Assembly: GCA_963556695.1 (NCBI GenBank)
Contig: CAUWAG010000016.1
Span: forward strand, 62,001-126,000
Length of the DNA stretch: 64,000 nt
Source of the DNA: Anthostomella pinea
Lineage: Eukaryota > Ascomycota > Sordariomycetes > Xylariales > Xylariaceae
Reading direction: 5' to 3'
Positions 11,190-22,519 of this stretch are shown here, one piece after another. The notes below the pieces were generated by a model, which saw only the letters and a program-made list of their open reading frames with translations, made no database searches and had not been told where the DNA came from. How positions within the stretch are numbered: position 1 is the stretch's first letter; every line of letters starts with the position of its first letter. Made by a program: the position numbers and the translations under genes.

Positions 11190-11760
11190 ATCGATACCAT
11201 CTCTCAATCTGCTGGGTTGGGACACGAAGTCATCGCGGCCATTTCGTCCCTCGCCGGTATGGTCGGCAACCGAGGTCAAGCCGCCTCCTACGCGGCCGCG
11301 GACCGCTTCCTTACGCCCTCGTTCAGCACCGCATCTCGCTCGGCCTGCCCGCCTCCTCACTGGACCTGACGGCCATCTCCAACACCGGGTACCTGGCCGA
11401 GGACCTCGGCAAGACGGCCGAAGTGGCGCGAAGCCTCGGAAGCGACACGATCTGCAAGGCCGAAGTGCTTGCGCTCCTGGGCGCCGCCATCGGCGGGCGC
11501 ATGGCCACGACGTGCAACAGCCACATCGTCATAGGCATGCGAACTAAGCCGACGATGCAGCCACGAAGGCGACCTCATACAATGCGGCGCTCAAGGCGAC
11601 AAAGTCCCACAACCGGAGGCCAAGCAGTTGTGTGCGACGGCCTCGTGTGCAAGCTTGCGGCGTTTGATGATGAGCTCGAGGACCTCGACGTGACGCGCTC
11701 GCTGTCGCACTACCCGCTCGACTCGCTGGTCGCGATTGAGATCCGCAATTTCAATAGATC
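11190..11760 (+). pseudogene. Highly reducing polyketide synthase fragment (KR end plus ACP)
   Basis: The fragment starts with the KR-domain signature ISSLAGMVGNRGQA (about 11245) and AADRF. After a one-base shift near 11310 it continues QHRISLGLPASSLDLTAIS and VARSLGSDTICKAEVLALLG. It then reaches an acyl-carrier segment, VCDGLVCKLAAF...DVTRSLSHYPLDSLVAIEIR, with the DSL phosphopantetheine serine. The KR-ACP linker is shortened compared with intact synthases, and nothing upstream encodes KS, AT, DH or ER. This is the 3' stub of a type I PKS left by deletion or transposition. Its GC content is higher than its flanks. Confidence 0.78.
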
Positions 11761-12066
11761 GTATACATTCCTTGTTGAATCTTCGCCTTCGTTGCCCGGA
11801 TGGCGGTCAAATGCGTTCTTATGATGCTCCCGGATGCCGGTTTCGATCTTTACGACGCGTTTCTGACAAGAAACTATACTCAGACCTCCATAGACGTATA
11901 AGCTGCTTATCAGCGATCAACCGTCTTTATAACCGTGTATGTCGTAAAACAGTATAATGTCTGTACCCACACCTCTTATCAATCGCGAGCACAACATTCA
12001 AGCTGACCATGGCGATACCAAAGAACGGCTCTCCGCTTCCACTGGTCTGACTGAGTGATGGATTAG

Positions 12067-12073
12067 TGAGTCA
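12067..12073. promoter_or_regulatory. GCN4/CPC1-type site TGAGTCA
   Basis: Perfect TGA(C/G)TCA match 80 bp upstream of the permease ATG, next to related partial matches (CTGACTGAGTGA at about 12048 and AGTGACTGATTC). In ascomycetes this site binds the bZIP activator of general amino-acid control. Confidence 0.55.
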
Positions 12074-12152
12074 GTGACTGATTCCTGATGGAGATACGCA
12101 GATTGGCCCGTACTCCTCACATTCCTCGCTTCCTGTCCTCACCGCCATCACG

Positions 12153-13957
12153 ATGAATGGCAGCCAATCCGAGGCGGAATCACGCGATAATGCTTCCGCA
12201 CACGAGGCGCTGTTACCGCCGGATAGAGAAGCATCGCAGTACGGGACGCTCGAAAACGCTCAAGATCATGTCCTGAGTCATTCACTCGTGAATGGCGACA
12301 TTGTCACCGATACCGAGGATCACAGCCTAAAGCGCGGACTCGGCCAGCGTCATCTGTCAATGCTAGGCATCGCTGGTGCGATTGGAACCGGTCTCTTCCT
12401 GGGCCTTGGCGGTGCTGTGCAGAAGGGAGGTCCATTGGGCGCCCTACTCGGGTATGCGACAATCGGGCTGGTTGTGTGCGCCGTCCAGTTCGCTCTCGGC
12501 GAGGTCTCGGCCCTGCTCCCCGTGACAGGCAGCTTCGTACGCCATGCTGAGTTTCTGGTCGACCCGGCTCTGGGCTTTGCCGTCGGGTGGAATCTGGTCT
12601 ATGGCAACATTCTTGCAATCCCGTCCGAAATCACAGCCATATGCGTCCTCTTCCAATTCTGGACCGACCTGAACCCGACCGTTTTCATTCTCATCTCCAT
12701 CGTGTTGACGGTGACCGTCGGCGTCGCCTTTGTCCGTGTCTTTGGAGAAGTCGAGTTCATCTTTGCGTTACTAAAGATCTTTCTCGTCTTCTTTTTGATC
12801 ATTCTGGGGCTCATGATCGACCTGGGTGGTGTTCCGGGCACTCCACGCATTGGGTTTGCGTACTGGCGCAATCCGGGACCCTTCGTGGAGAACATTGCTA
12901 CCGGTGACTGGGGGCGGTTTCTAGGCTACTGGAGCGTCATGACCAGCGCCGTCTTCTCTTTTGCAGGTGTTGAGTCCCTTGCAATGGCTGCCGCCGAGAC
13001 TCATAATCCTCAACAAGCCATACCAGCCGCGTGCAAACGCGTGTTCATCCGCATCGTCATTTTCTACATGTTGGCGATATTGGTCGTGGGCATGCTAGTA
13101 GCGAGCAACGACCCACGACTCAATGATTCGTCGGGATCAGCTGCGCAGAGTCCCTTCGTTATCGCGGCCTCTGCTGCCGGAATCCCGGTTATCCCAACTA
13201 TTGTCAATGCCGTTGTGATAACGTCAGCATGGTCTGCATCCAACCAAAGCTTGCTTGCCGGCACTCGCGTGCTGTACGGCCTAGCGCTGAAGGGGCAAGC
13301 TCCCAAGATCTTCCTTCGAACAACATCGTGGGGCACACCGTATATGTGTGTGCTTCTCTTTGCAGCCTTTATGTTTCTCAGCTTCATGAGCCTGTCCAAT
13401 GAAGCACTCACTGTGTTCTGGTGGCTGGTGAGACTTACAGCTGCGGGCGTATTGGTATCGTGGTCCGTCATCTTGTTGAACCATGTACGACTGAGGCTGG
13501 CAATGAAGGAGCAAGGGATATCAGAAGCCCGGCTTCCATGGCATAACTGGTGGACATGTAAGTTGGAGAGACATCTGCTATCCAAACCTCCTCACTAATC
13601 CCTCATCGCAGTGTACAGCTCGTACGCCGGACTCTTCATGTGCATAGTCATACTGCTTACTGGAGGTTTCGAAGTCTTCACCGAAGGAAACTGGGATTCC
13701 AGAACATTCGTATCATCGTACCTGTAAGTTCACAGTACAACCAGACCACACCAAGCCCCGAGCGCTGACGAAGGCACAGAGACATCCCTCTCGTGCTCGC
13801 TGCCTACTTCACGTGGAAGTTTGTCAAGAAGACCAAGGTTACAACACTGTCTAGCATACCTCTCGACGAGGCGTTTGAACAAGCTGATCAGCTTTTGGAC
13901 ACCCCAAGCAACAAAGCTCAAGGCTGGACACGGGTTGTCAGCTGGGTATGGGAATGA
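12153..13957 (+). CDS. Amino-acid permease (APC superfamily, YAT type)
   Basis: Three exons: 12153-13557, 13612-13723 and 13780-13957 (introns 54 and 56 nt), 564 aa. After a polar N-terminus of about 65 residues comes the family motif KRGLGQRHLSMLGIAGAIGT and GLFLGLGGAVQKGGPLGALL (TM1), then 12 predicted hydrophobic segments. Internal landmarks are FSFAGVESLAMAAAETHNPQ in TM6 and SAWSASNQSLLAGTRVLYGL in TM8. The C-terminal tail is cytosolic (LSSIPLDEAFEQADQLLDTP). It should import amino acids across the plasma membrane by proton symport; the substrate is not predictable. No lesion, although neighbours on both sides are broken. Confidence 0.93.
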
Positions 13958-15698
13958 AAGACTGGTACATGAGCTACACTGTTTTTTATTCTCATTCAAA
14001 CATATGGACGGGTCGCTTAGGTGGAAACGCTCGCCGTGGAACGACCGGTCTGCCGATAAGGGGTGGTGGCACGCCGACCATGTGAGTCGTCAACGAGGTG
14101 ACCGTCCCGAAACACCAACATTATGCCCTGCAGGGGTTTCATGGAGGTCGTCCACGCGAGTTGAATTGCGGCCACGCCGCGAATGCCAGCATGGTTTTCC
14201 GCAGTGCTCCTGAGCGGAGTGTGTTGACGTGGACTCCATCCGCCTCCTAGAATCAGTCAGCAATACTGATTACAAACCCGAGGACGCCGTCAGCTTTGTA
14301 CAATATCGTCGGACTAGCGCTAATCATGCAAAACACTGCCGCTGCCCAGAGGGTGTTTCTCAAGTACAGCGACTTCCGTCGCAATAGAGGTCACACTTGA
14401 TCTCCTCGGTGCGACCGTGACAACTGGCGGGCTCTGCTGTTGGATGGAGCTTGAGCGCAGTGACGTGCAGCTCCTCAATAGCTTCGTATTGCGGACTCTG
14501 TCTGAGCACGTCAGCGTCACCTCGTCCGCTTATTGCTTTCAGTCCTGACATCTGAGCCCCATACCATCCCAGTGGCAGTTGTCATTGAACACCCCTGGGG
14601 CTCGAACGCATACACCATCATATGAAGTTCTTAAGTCTCGCTGATGATGTACGATCTGATTCATTCCCATTTTGAACAATATGACCAATCTTGTTCGTCG
14701 TTATGCCGCCGGCTTTGAGTCTGATTGTCACTGGAACAGGAGAATTAGTCTGTCGGTCAGTCATTGCAGGACTTTCCACCTGGCAGCAATCACATCATAG
14801 CTAGGCAGTCCCGGATATAGTCTCATGCAAACACTGGGTTCAGACGTGTGCTCAAAATTCCTGACGTACCCATATTGGGTTCGAGGGTCCTCATTGCCCA
14901 AGGGAAATTGTAACTCCTCAGACTGTGTTGAACGGGCAATATCCCAAATATACGATATCAGCAGTACGCCAGCCTGGTTTCGATACTTTACACGCTGGAC
15001 TCTACCTTTTTCTAGTGGCCTAGCATCGCTTCATGACACACGGTACTTGATACCCCGCGGTAGACGTTTCACTTGTCACAAAAATGCCTTGAAATCAGTT
15101 GTGGATATCTATTGCTTGACATACATGTTTGCTTGACGTGTGATCCGGAATGGTAAGCAACGCAAAAGAATAATGCAGGTTGCATGTTGCGCGAGAAACT
15201 GTACATAAGGGCACGTCCTCTCCGAGCCAAGTGGTCCGATGAACATGGAAGCAAATCATTTGAAGTCTGCAGTTTCAACGTAGTATTTATACTTGGCACC
15301 CCGTCCTATATTTTACGGCATCCTAATAGGGAGTGCTTCCCTCTTCATCACATTTGTTCAAACTATGGCGAAGTTCAACGAATTTGCAGATAGTCACAAA
15401 GGGCCATGCATATCAGCCCTTGCAATGCGTGTGCCGCATGAAGTTTCTGTGAGGGGATAACTCATGTCACTTACGCCAATAAGCAGTAACGTCTATTGTT
15501 GTTGACCGTCGAAAATTTGGCTGCTTTGCCTAAAGCATATGGATGCCTGGTTGCCTGGGTGAAATTTACACATATGCAAAAGATTGCCCATCCTTGACCG
15601 CCCAAAAAACTGTTGAGTAAGTCTCCACCTATCCATCGCCAATACTGCCTTCTCTCCACAGTTCTCCCTCCCCACCACCAACACACGAAACTCCGGCA
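13958..15698. other. Intergenic, no gene seen
   Basis: Moderately AT-rich with short frames on both strands only. No domain motifs, no terminal repeats, no tRNA-like boxes. Confidence 0.45.
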
Positions 15699-16345
15699 AT
15701 GAATATCTACGGGTATCTCAACCGAGCCGACCCGGCTTGGCAGGCGTTTTAATCCTACAGTCCGACGCGTGGTGACCCGGTGGATTTTTTGAAAGAAATC
15801 GGATACGGGGGCGCAGAAGGCTTCCCGTTGCCGGCCATCGCCACGTCGGCGCACGACATTAAGGCGAGACTCGCGCTCCTCGGGAGCAACATCCTTGCAG
15901 CTTTCAGGGATATGCAATCACTACACAGGAACTATAATGACGTGATGAAGGTTGTGTGGAAGGAACGCCTTGGGTACACAGAGAGGAAAACGAGATTGAG
16001 CGAACTTCTGGGCGACAGAGTGCCTCAGCGCCACCACCCCACTTTCATTTTTTACTCGCGCACCTGGAAGCGATTTCTGCCACAGGGATAAGTCTCAAGG
16101 GAAAGGTGTACAAGTACTACAACTCGACAAGAACTCTTCTAGGACACCCCAAATCAATGTGGAGGACTTGGCTGGTTTGCCAACATGTATGGAGTTGTTC
16201 TTCAATGCGCAGGGCTCCTATAATCCATCCGATTTCTGAAGGAAGGACCTCGACGGCGCTCACACAGGAAGACAACTGAGAGTCATACAAGTACCTTTCT
16301 TCCATAGACATGGGGTCTATTTCAGGCTGGGACCGATGAATACCC
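15699..16345 (+). pseudogene. Truncated duplicate of the downstream large uncharacterised gene
   Basis: Begins MNIYGYLNRADPAWQAF and then a TAA, and aligns along its length with the gene starting at 17248 (MDVYNWLNRPDPAWSAYYNF). Matching blocks are GFPLPAIATSAHDI against GFPLPVIATSPSDL, GISLKGKVYK against GITLKGVNIK, and RKDLDGAHTGRQLRV against RRDLESAHMGRQLRV. The frame changes at least once (around 16040) and there are at least two in-frame stops. One stop replaces a Trp (TGG to TGA) just before RKDL. Only the first 230 or so codons remain. This is a tandem duplication followed by decay. Confidence 0.75.
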
Positions 16346-17247
16346 AAAACTCGTGCCGCTCACGGTGATGCTATGGACCTCTGTAGGTCGCTCACCATGC
16401 CAAAACCTACGTGGCATGTATAGTGTAACTTTAACGTAGCACGGGCTAATATATTACAGCGGATGTGCTGTCTCAGATACATAACAGTCAATGCCCACTC
16501 ATTGGTCATAATCGTCACTCACAGAACGAGATCTGGCAGAAAGTCGAACTGTTGGTCCGCCAGGCGAACAAGGTACTCCATTTTCGTATCTCACTAATTG
16601 CTATAAACTCAGAGAACCTCAGACACTCAGACACAATTGCAGGTAAGCACGAAGTTTTTGGCACGGGTTCAGAGCATTTTAAACAAAGACTAAATTTGCA
16701 TAAAGGCTTAGCATGCATAATACTGCCGCCCAAGCTGTTGGACATTGGTCCCAATATTGGGAGCGGATTGAGCGTGTGCGTTGCTGTTGATTGAGGGGAG
16801 GCTTGTTACCCAGGTTGAATAGTCAGCGCAGTGTGTAGTGGTCTCCGCTTGATTTTTTCACCTCCATCTTCCATTTCACTCACCGCGGTTGGCCACTTTT
16901 CTCGCCCCTGGCAACCGTACAGCTTTCCCTGCGAAATCTTTGCAGCCTCCAACCTTCCCTTCCATCTTCGCTTTGCCTGAGACACGTCTGCAGTACTAGT
17001 TGTGATCACATCCGAGTGACACGCACAGAATTTTGCAGTCACGATTTCTCTGACCAGCAGTCTGCCGACCAACGCCAGAGACTTTCACACAACTTTGACC
17101 TTCACATAGGTACCAAGAAACAACAGCGGGGGGACATTCGATCGGTAAGAAAATGGCACCCTCTCACTGGATCGATGTACTGATACTGCATCCCAGACTC
17201 TGGAATAGACCTTCGTCCCATGTCAGTCGCAAACACCTGAGGCCGCG
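16346..17247. other. Spacer between the tandem copies
   Basis: No gene supported; this is the upstream region of the 17248 gene. The remainder of the truncated upstream copy is not recognisable here. Confidence 0.4.
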
Positions 17248-19823
17248 ATGGATGTCTACAACTGGCTCAACCGACCTGATCCGGCGTGGAGCGCATATTA
17301 CAATTTCAATCCCACTCGGGATGATGCCCGATCATACCTACAGTCGCTTGGCTACGGCATAAGCGGCGGCTTTCCTTTACCAGTGATCGCGACATCGCCG
17401 AGCGATCTCGATGCGAGAATCTCCTTCCTTGGGCATGGAATCTTAGCTGCGTACGAGGAGATGAAAAAAATGCATGGTCATCACCACGGCGGCTTCAAGA
17501 TATACTGGGCAAATATGGGAGTCAAACAGCGAGCAGCGATGTTGGCTGAAGCTTGGGGAGGACCGTTACCTCTGCGTCATCGTCCAGACCTACACGAACT
17601 TCTCACTCAGTTGAATGGCATCACTTTAAAAGGCGTCAACATCAAGCCTAAAGGTTTCGATCACTTGCTATCCAACAAGCAGGCGTTTAGGGCACCGTTC
17701 CTCAACGCTGAAGACTTGAGCAACGTACCCGTTTCTATGCTGCTCTTATTCGGATCACTTAGTTCCCACCATCCAGTCGAGTTTTGGAGACGGGATCTCG
17801 AAAGCGCCCATATGGGGCGACAGCTGCGGGTCATACTGGGACCATTCCTACCAAGACATGTCGTGACATTCCAGTCCGGAGAGGAAAGCTACGCCCAGCT
17901 CGTGGCCTTAACCAGTGATGCTGCAGATAAGAACTATGCTCTGCTACTCCGCCATCGAGCGGTCACACCCGGCGAGGCCGTGATTGTGTTAGAAAGTCAG
18001 CACCAACTGTACCAGTTTCTGGCGAAATGGGCAGCGAAGATTGTGGAGAAGGTGGATACAGTTACTATCCCACGAGAAGTAAACGAACCAGCCATTCTAT
18101 CATCAGAAACGACAAAAATGAAATCTTCTGCTTTCATTTCTCTGGAGAGTGCATACGGCATTCCCAAAGATCTCAATCTCGACCAAATCGTGGACATATC
18201 GGACGGAATGTGTTACTTGGGCGCGGAAGAGTTGAAGCAGGCTCGCCAGGAGCCGTCTTTCTTCAAAGACCACGTCGTAGATGAGCTTGAGAGCCACTAG
18301 GGGTGGATCTCCGACGACCGTGGTAAAAAGGAAGCATACCTTCTAGCAAGCCCGCAGGGCGCGGCTTATAACGGACTGTGGGAACAGTCTATCAGGGGCA
18401 CAATTTCTACGATGTTGGAGTCGATTCAGATCTGGAAATGTACTACCTGCATGTTGGAGGATCTCCGTAAACAGCATGAGGTTCACAAAGGAGGACTGAA
18501 TCTCGAAGACGACCTCCCCAAACCATTGGAAGATGCAACGGCACACGGAGTTTTTTTCCTGAAGACAACCATAAGATCACTCGTCGAAGGCCTGGACGGT
18601 GGGGGGCGAGTTTTCTCTGCCCCTGGGCTTCGTGATTTATTCATCCGACACCCGCAGTCCGGGAGTCCCTCGACCTTCTCTATTCGCCCGCAGGGAAAGA
18701 AAGACGGCGGAAGAGACGGAATCAATACTATGCTTTCGCTTCTACTAAGCCAATCCTCGGTCGCACAAGTAGGATTAAAGCCCTTACTCGACACCCTCAA
18801 TATCGTCGCTGATGCAAGCGATGGCCATGCTAACATGCTTGGAGAGCATGTAATCAGACAACTAGCTCCCATCGCGATAATGGTAGATATTCTCGATCGG
18901 CTCGAGAACTTCCACCCATGGGCTGGCAAATTTGTCATTGATCTGAGCGATTTATACATCCGCAAGCCATTGGAGGTACGCTATAAGGCCGAGCTAGAAA
19001 GTTCCCTTCGGCCTGTGCGAAGATTATGCAAAGGAAAGACGAAGCTGCCGCAATTTACCATGCTCGCAGGCAGGCCATTTATAAACAAGTTTGACTATCC
19101 GCTAGATGCCAAGAGCACTGTTAAAATATCAAGAGAATGCACCAAGCAGAAGCCAACCTCGGCGAATTCTGGGACCTAGTACTAAAAGACTTACGAGCTG
19201 CTAGATGTTTAAATGAACACCTCGAAGAAATCATTAGAAATCAGGTAATAGAACGAAAGAAGGAAATACTTGACAACGAAAATATACCGCCGAGCTTGAA
19301 AGTATCGGTCGACCGCGCAGGACCTGCCCTAGATCTCGTCTTCTCATTTACCGGACTGAGCATTAAGCTCAACCGAAGGGTCAAAAGTAAACAAGAGGAG
19401 AAATACCCCAAGGAAAAGACTCGCGAGGTCCTAGATCCGGACCGGCAAGAAGATCTTGCCGCTCCCGATGAGGGCGACGGAGAGGTAATTGTCGCGAAAG
19501 AGTTTAAGCTCTCTTGTCGAGGGCTCATAATGGTAAATTTCCTCTTAAACGAGACCGAATCGGGCCATGTAGGAGAGGCGAAGTGGACAGACTTTCTAAA
19601 CTTGATCGCAGAGATGGGCTGCACAGGGGAGAAGCTGCTGGGCTCAGCGTGGCGCTTCACACGAGCGGAAGGCTCGCTCTTAGAGGGCCGGGGGTCTCTG
19701 AACTTGCACGCGCCGCATGGCAGAAAGTCAGGCTCCAAATTAACACGCCAATACGCCAAACACCAGGCGTATATGATGAAGACGCGGTTGTTGTTGTCGT
19801 TGTTGTTGTTGTTGTCGTTGTAG
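17248..19823 (+). pseudogene. Large uncharacterised fungal protein ('ipa protein'-like), broken
   Basis: One long coding region of about 860 codons interrupted twice. Codon 351 is TAG (18298-18300), after DHVVDELESH, and the same frame continues without damage for another 290 codons. A one-base shift near 19120-19135 moves the rest (HQAEANLGEFWDLVLKDLRA) to another frame ending at 19823. The C-terminal block (KWTDFLNLIAEMGCTGEKLL, then GSAWRFT and LNLHAPHGRKSG) resembles the conserved C-terminus of large fungal proteins of unknown function that are often auto-named ipa protein; that match is from memory. No membrane segment, signal peptide or catalytic motif is visible. The end runs into a (GTT)n tract. 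The TAG fits C-to-T at CpA. Confidence 0.75.
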
Positions 19824-21273
19824 CATTTAACGCCGGGGGGACTGCCGCGTAGCGGCGTCAACCAGGGGCTCCAAGAGGCCGCTCAGGCGTGCTAGGCTAG
19901 GTCTTCTATGTACATACACTGCCCATCTAGCAGGTCAAGTCCGTAAACAGCCACCACACTTAAGCAGCGGATCACACCGTGTCCCCCCTCCTCCGGGTGA
20001 GGGGAAGTATCGGCTGGGGTCCCAAATGTTCAGTTTTCAGGGCGCAACGCCAGGTTCAGTGCTCTTAGAGCTTACAGTAGGTGCCGCGGCATGCCGCAGT
20101 GGTTCTTACGCGCCCCGTGAGACGTAATGAAGACGCGGTGGGGCCTCGACAGGTGCCAATTCGTGCTGAAATCCGCATAGTAACTGCGCTTTCTTTACCT
20201 CGGACTCAGCGTGTCGAGAAGGGACTGGGATATATGGGGATGGGATTGGTGGGGAGAGTCTTCCCCCGCCGTCCTTGAACCTGATGTTTGGAAGGAAGAC
20301 ATCGCTTTCTTCACCTGGGATACAACCAGGCTTATGCGTCGAGATGGGATTGGGATATATGGGGATGGGATTGGTGGGGAGAGTCTTCCCCTGCCATCCC
20401 TAACCCACTATCAAAATCATTGCATAAACGCGAACGGCTTCTTGTGTTCGTCACATCATTCGCGGTTTGCCCTGGAAGATGAATATGGCGAATGCAATCA
20501 GTTGGCATAGGGAGAGTCTTCCCCTATCGCTCCGGAACACCGCCACCTAATTGATAAGTGTTGGACTAAATTACTCTGCTTGATGTGGTTTATAAGAGAC
20601 GAAGAGAATATATGTATACGGAGACTTTCGGGTCGAGAAAATCTTGACGAAAAGTGACGCAAACAAGATCGGGCTGCTATTGTTCGGTTTTCAAATCTTG
20701 TTTCAACCTCTGGCGGGATCGAACCGCTCACGTTGATGAAGAAGGCTGGAAGATAGTTCTGGGATTTGTAGATGAAACCTGAGTTCCTGGCTTGGACCGA
20801 TGATCAGGACCGGGGCAAAGGAGACTTGGTCGCGAAATAGCTGTGGATGCCTAGCTGGGATACTGCCGGTGTTCTGAAGTGAGCGGTCAATGAAACTACG
20901 CAACTACGCAACCACGCGACCACCATCTGTATGTGGTGTCTTTAGGGTAGGTAGTTGACCAGGAATCCAGAACGAGATCCAAGTTGCTGTCCATTCCGAC
21001 TCGACTAAAGACTCCAGTATCCCAGCCATACAGGAGGGTCTGGAACCCGCAGTGACAGAAGCAAGTGGAAATTGCGCTGGGTGAGTGTCTTGTACATGCA
21101 AAATTAACCCCACCATACCGATCACTCCCATCACCCGAGGGCGCGGAAACGTCTCTGACTCGTGCTCAAGAGTCTCCCCATATGCTGTCTTTTCATCGCC
21201 AAGGAGACGTGAATGGAGGAGTTTCTTGATGACCTCACCGACATCCGGAGAGCACCCAGGACACACTCTGATG
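19824..21273. other. Intergenic with repeats, no gene
   Basis: Nothing coding is supported. It holds the tandem duplication listed at 20186-20408. A third short copy of its end (GGGAGAGTCTTCCCC) lies at about 20510. Confidence 0.45.
20186..20408. repeat. Two tandem copies of a unit of about 120 bp
   Basis: Units starting at about 20186 and 20303 both run from GCTTTCTT.ACCT to the near-palindrome GGGGAGAGTCTTCCCC. They share the phrase GGGATATATGGGGATGGGAT. A partial third end lies at 20508-20522. Origin unknown. Confidence 0.7.
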
Positions 21274-22083
21274 TTAGATGTACAGCCAAGCGGCTCCGAT
21301 AGCGAACAACCCGAGTACCCAAGGCCCGGCGACTTTGGTGGTATTGATCAAGAACGTCATATGCCTCGACTGTGCTTCCGATGCTTGAGCGACCCGGTCA
21401 TTCTCCCTTGGAAAGTTCCTGTCCGGCACGTCCACACCTAGGAAAGCACATAGGGGCTCCCACCCAGAGCCCATCTTGTACTCGAGCCTCCGTTCCGGCG
21501 GTACCAGTTCGCGTATATCTCGAAAGTAGGCATCGTATGCCTTTCGTGCGCAGACCTCATCGATCCCAAGCCTAGTCTTAGCGTTGAAGAACCCGAAGAG
21601 TAGCTTCTTCGTAGCCTGCACTGGACGTATTCCAAGAAACCGGGACGTGATGAAAGCTTGGATGCTGGATACGGGCTCCTTCATGACCGTGTCCCGGATT
21701 GCCGATCTAAAGCTGGGCCACCAAGAGTCGAAGTCCAGCTGCAAAACCACGACTTTGGCGTCCGGATACGCCTTGATCAACTCCAATGCAAAAGGTGAGG
21801 CGAGATCCGTCACCGCATCGTACTGGCCCCAAAGGGCATCCTAGTCGGCGCGTGTGTGCGGCGGCCTCGGTGTTGCGCCAGGTACGGACGGCCAGGTAGC
21901 TTCGGCCCCTTGTTCTATCAGCGTCCATGGGCTGTCCATTACGCTCTCGAGCAGGCCGTGATGTATCTTGTAACCCAGGAGTTGATAGGCCTGCGCCATG
22001 GACTTTGTACCCATGCGGAAGAGAGACGCGTTGATGATCTTGAGGCCATCGCGGTCACGCGCGGCAGGTGTTGCTGCCGCCAT
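21274..22083 (-). pseudogene. Sulfotransferase-like P-loop protein with one premature stop
   Basis: A frame of 269 codons resembles the fungal Sulfotransfer_4 group, often misnamed NAD-dependent epimerase. The N-terminal PAPS-type loop is INASLFRMGTKSMAQAYQLL. It then reads TRAD-stop-DALWGQYDAVTDLAS, where homologues have TRADWDALWG, followed by FALELIKAYPDAKVVVLQLD. It ends with a C-terminal membrane anchor (TTKVAGPWVLGLFAIGAAWL). The only lesion is TAG at codon 81 (21841-21843). TGG-to-TAG is G-to-A on the coding strand, C-to-T at CpA on the other strand, again RIP-like. If translated it would be a tail-anchored transferase. Confidence 0.85.
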
Positions 22084-22519
22084 GGGGAGGATTTTCGCTT
22101 CGATATCTGTATCTTGAGTGAACGCGAAATGTGATGCTGTGCCGTCAAAGCTTCTTCGTGACTGTGGTGCACGCAGTTATCACCAAGCTGGCTAATTCGA
22201 AATCGAGTGAGGCAGACTTTCGAAGAGGCAAGGGGCAGGGGGCAGGGGGCAGGGAGCAGACTGGCAGACTGGCTGACTCAGCAGAGAAAAGGGGGACTGG
22301 GTCAGCTGGCAGACTTGGACAGCAGCTGGCACCGTCTGTCAAGTACATCCCGCCGGCGGTCGGTGGGTCGCAACCTCAACCTCACCCTCAATCCACTTCC
22401 CACGTACCACATCCCACTTCATGGGCTGCGACAAGTTGAGGTAACATCTGTTCGCGGTTCGCCGGCAATCCACACCTCCACCCCTACATCGCGTCGGATA
22501 ATCTCCTGTCAGGTCTACC

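Noticed and set aside
20700..20780. tRNA-like B box (GGTTCGATCCC on the minus strand)
   Set aside because: No acceptor stem, D arm or anticodon arm can be formed around it.
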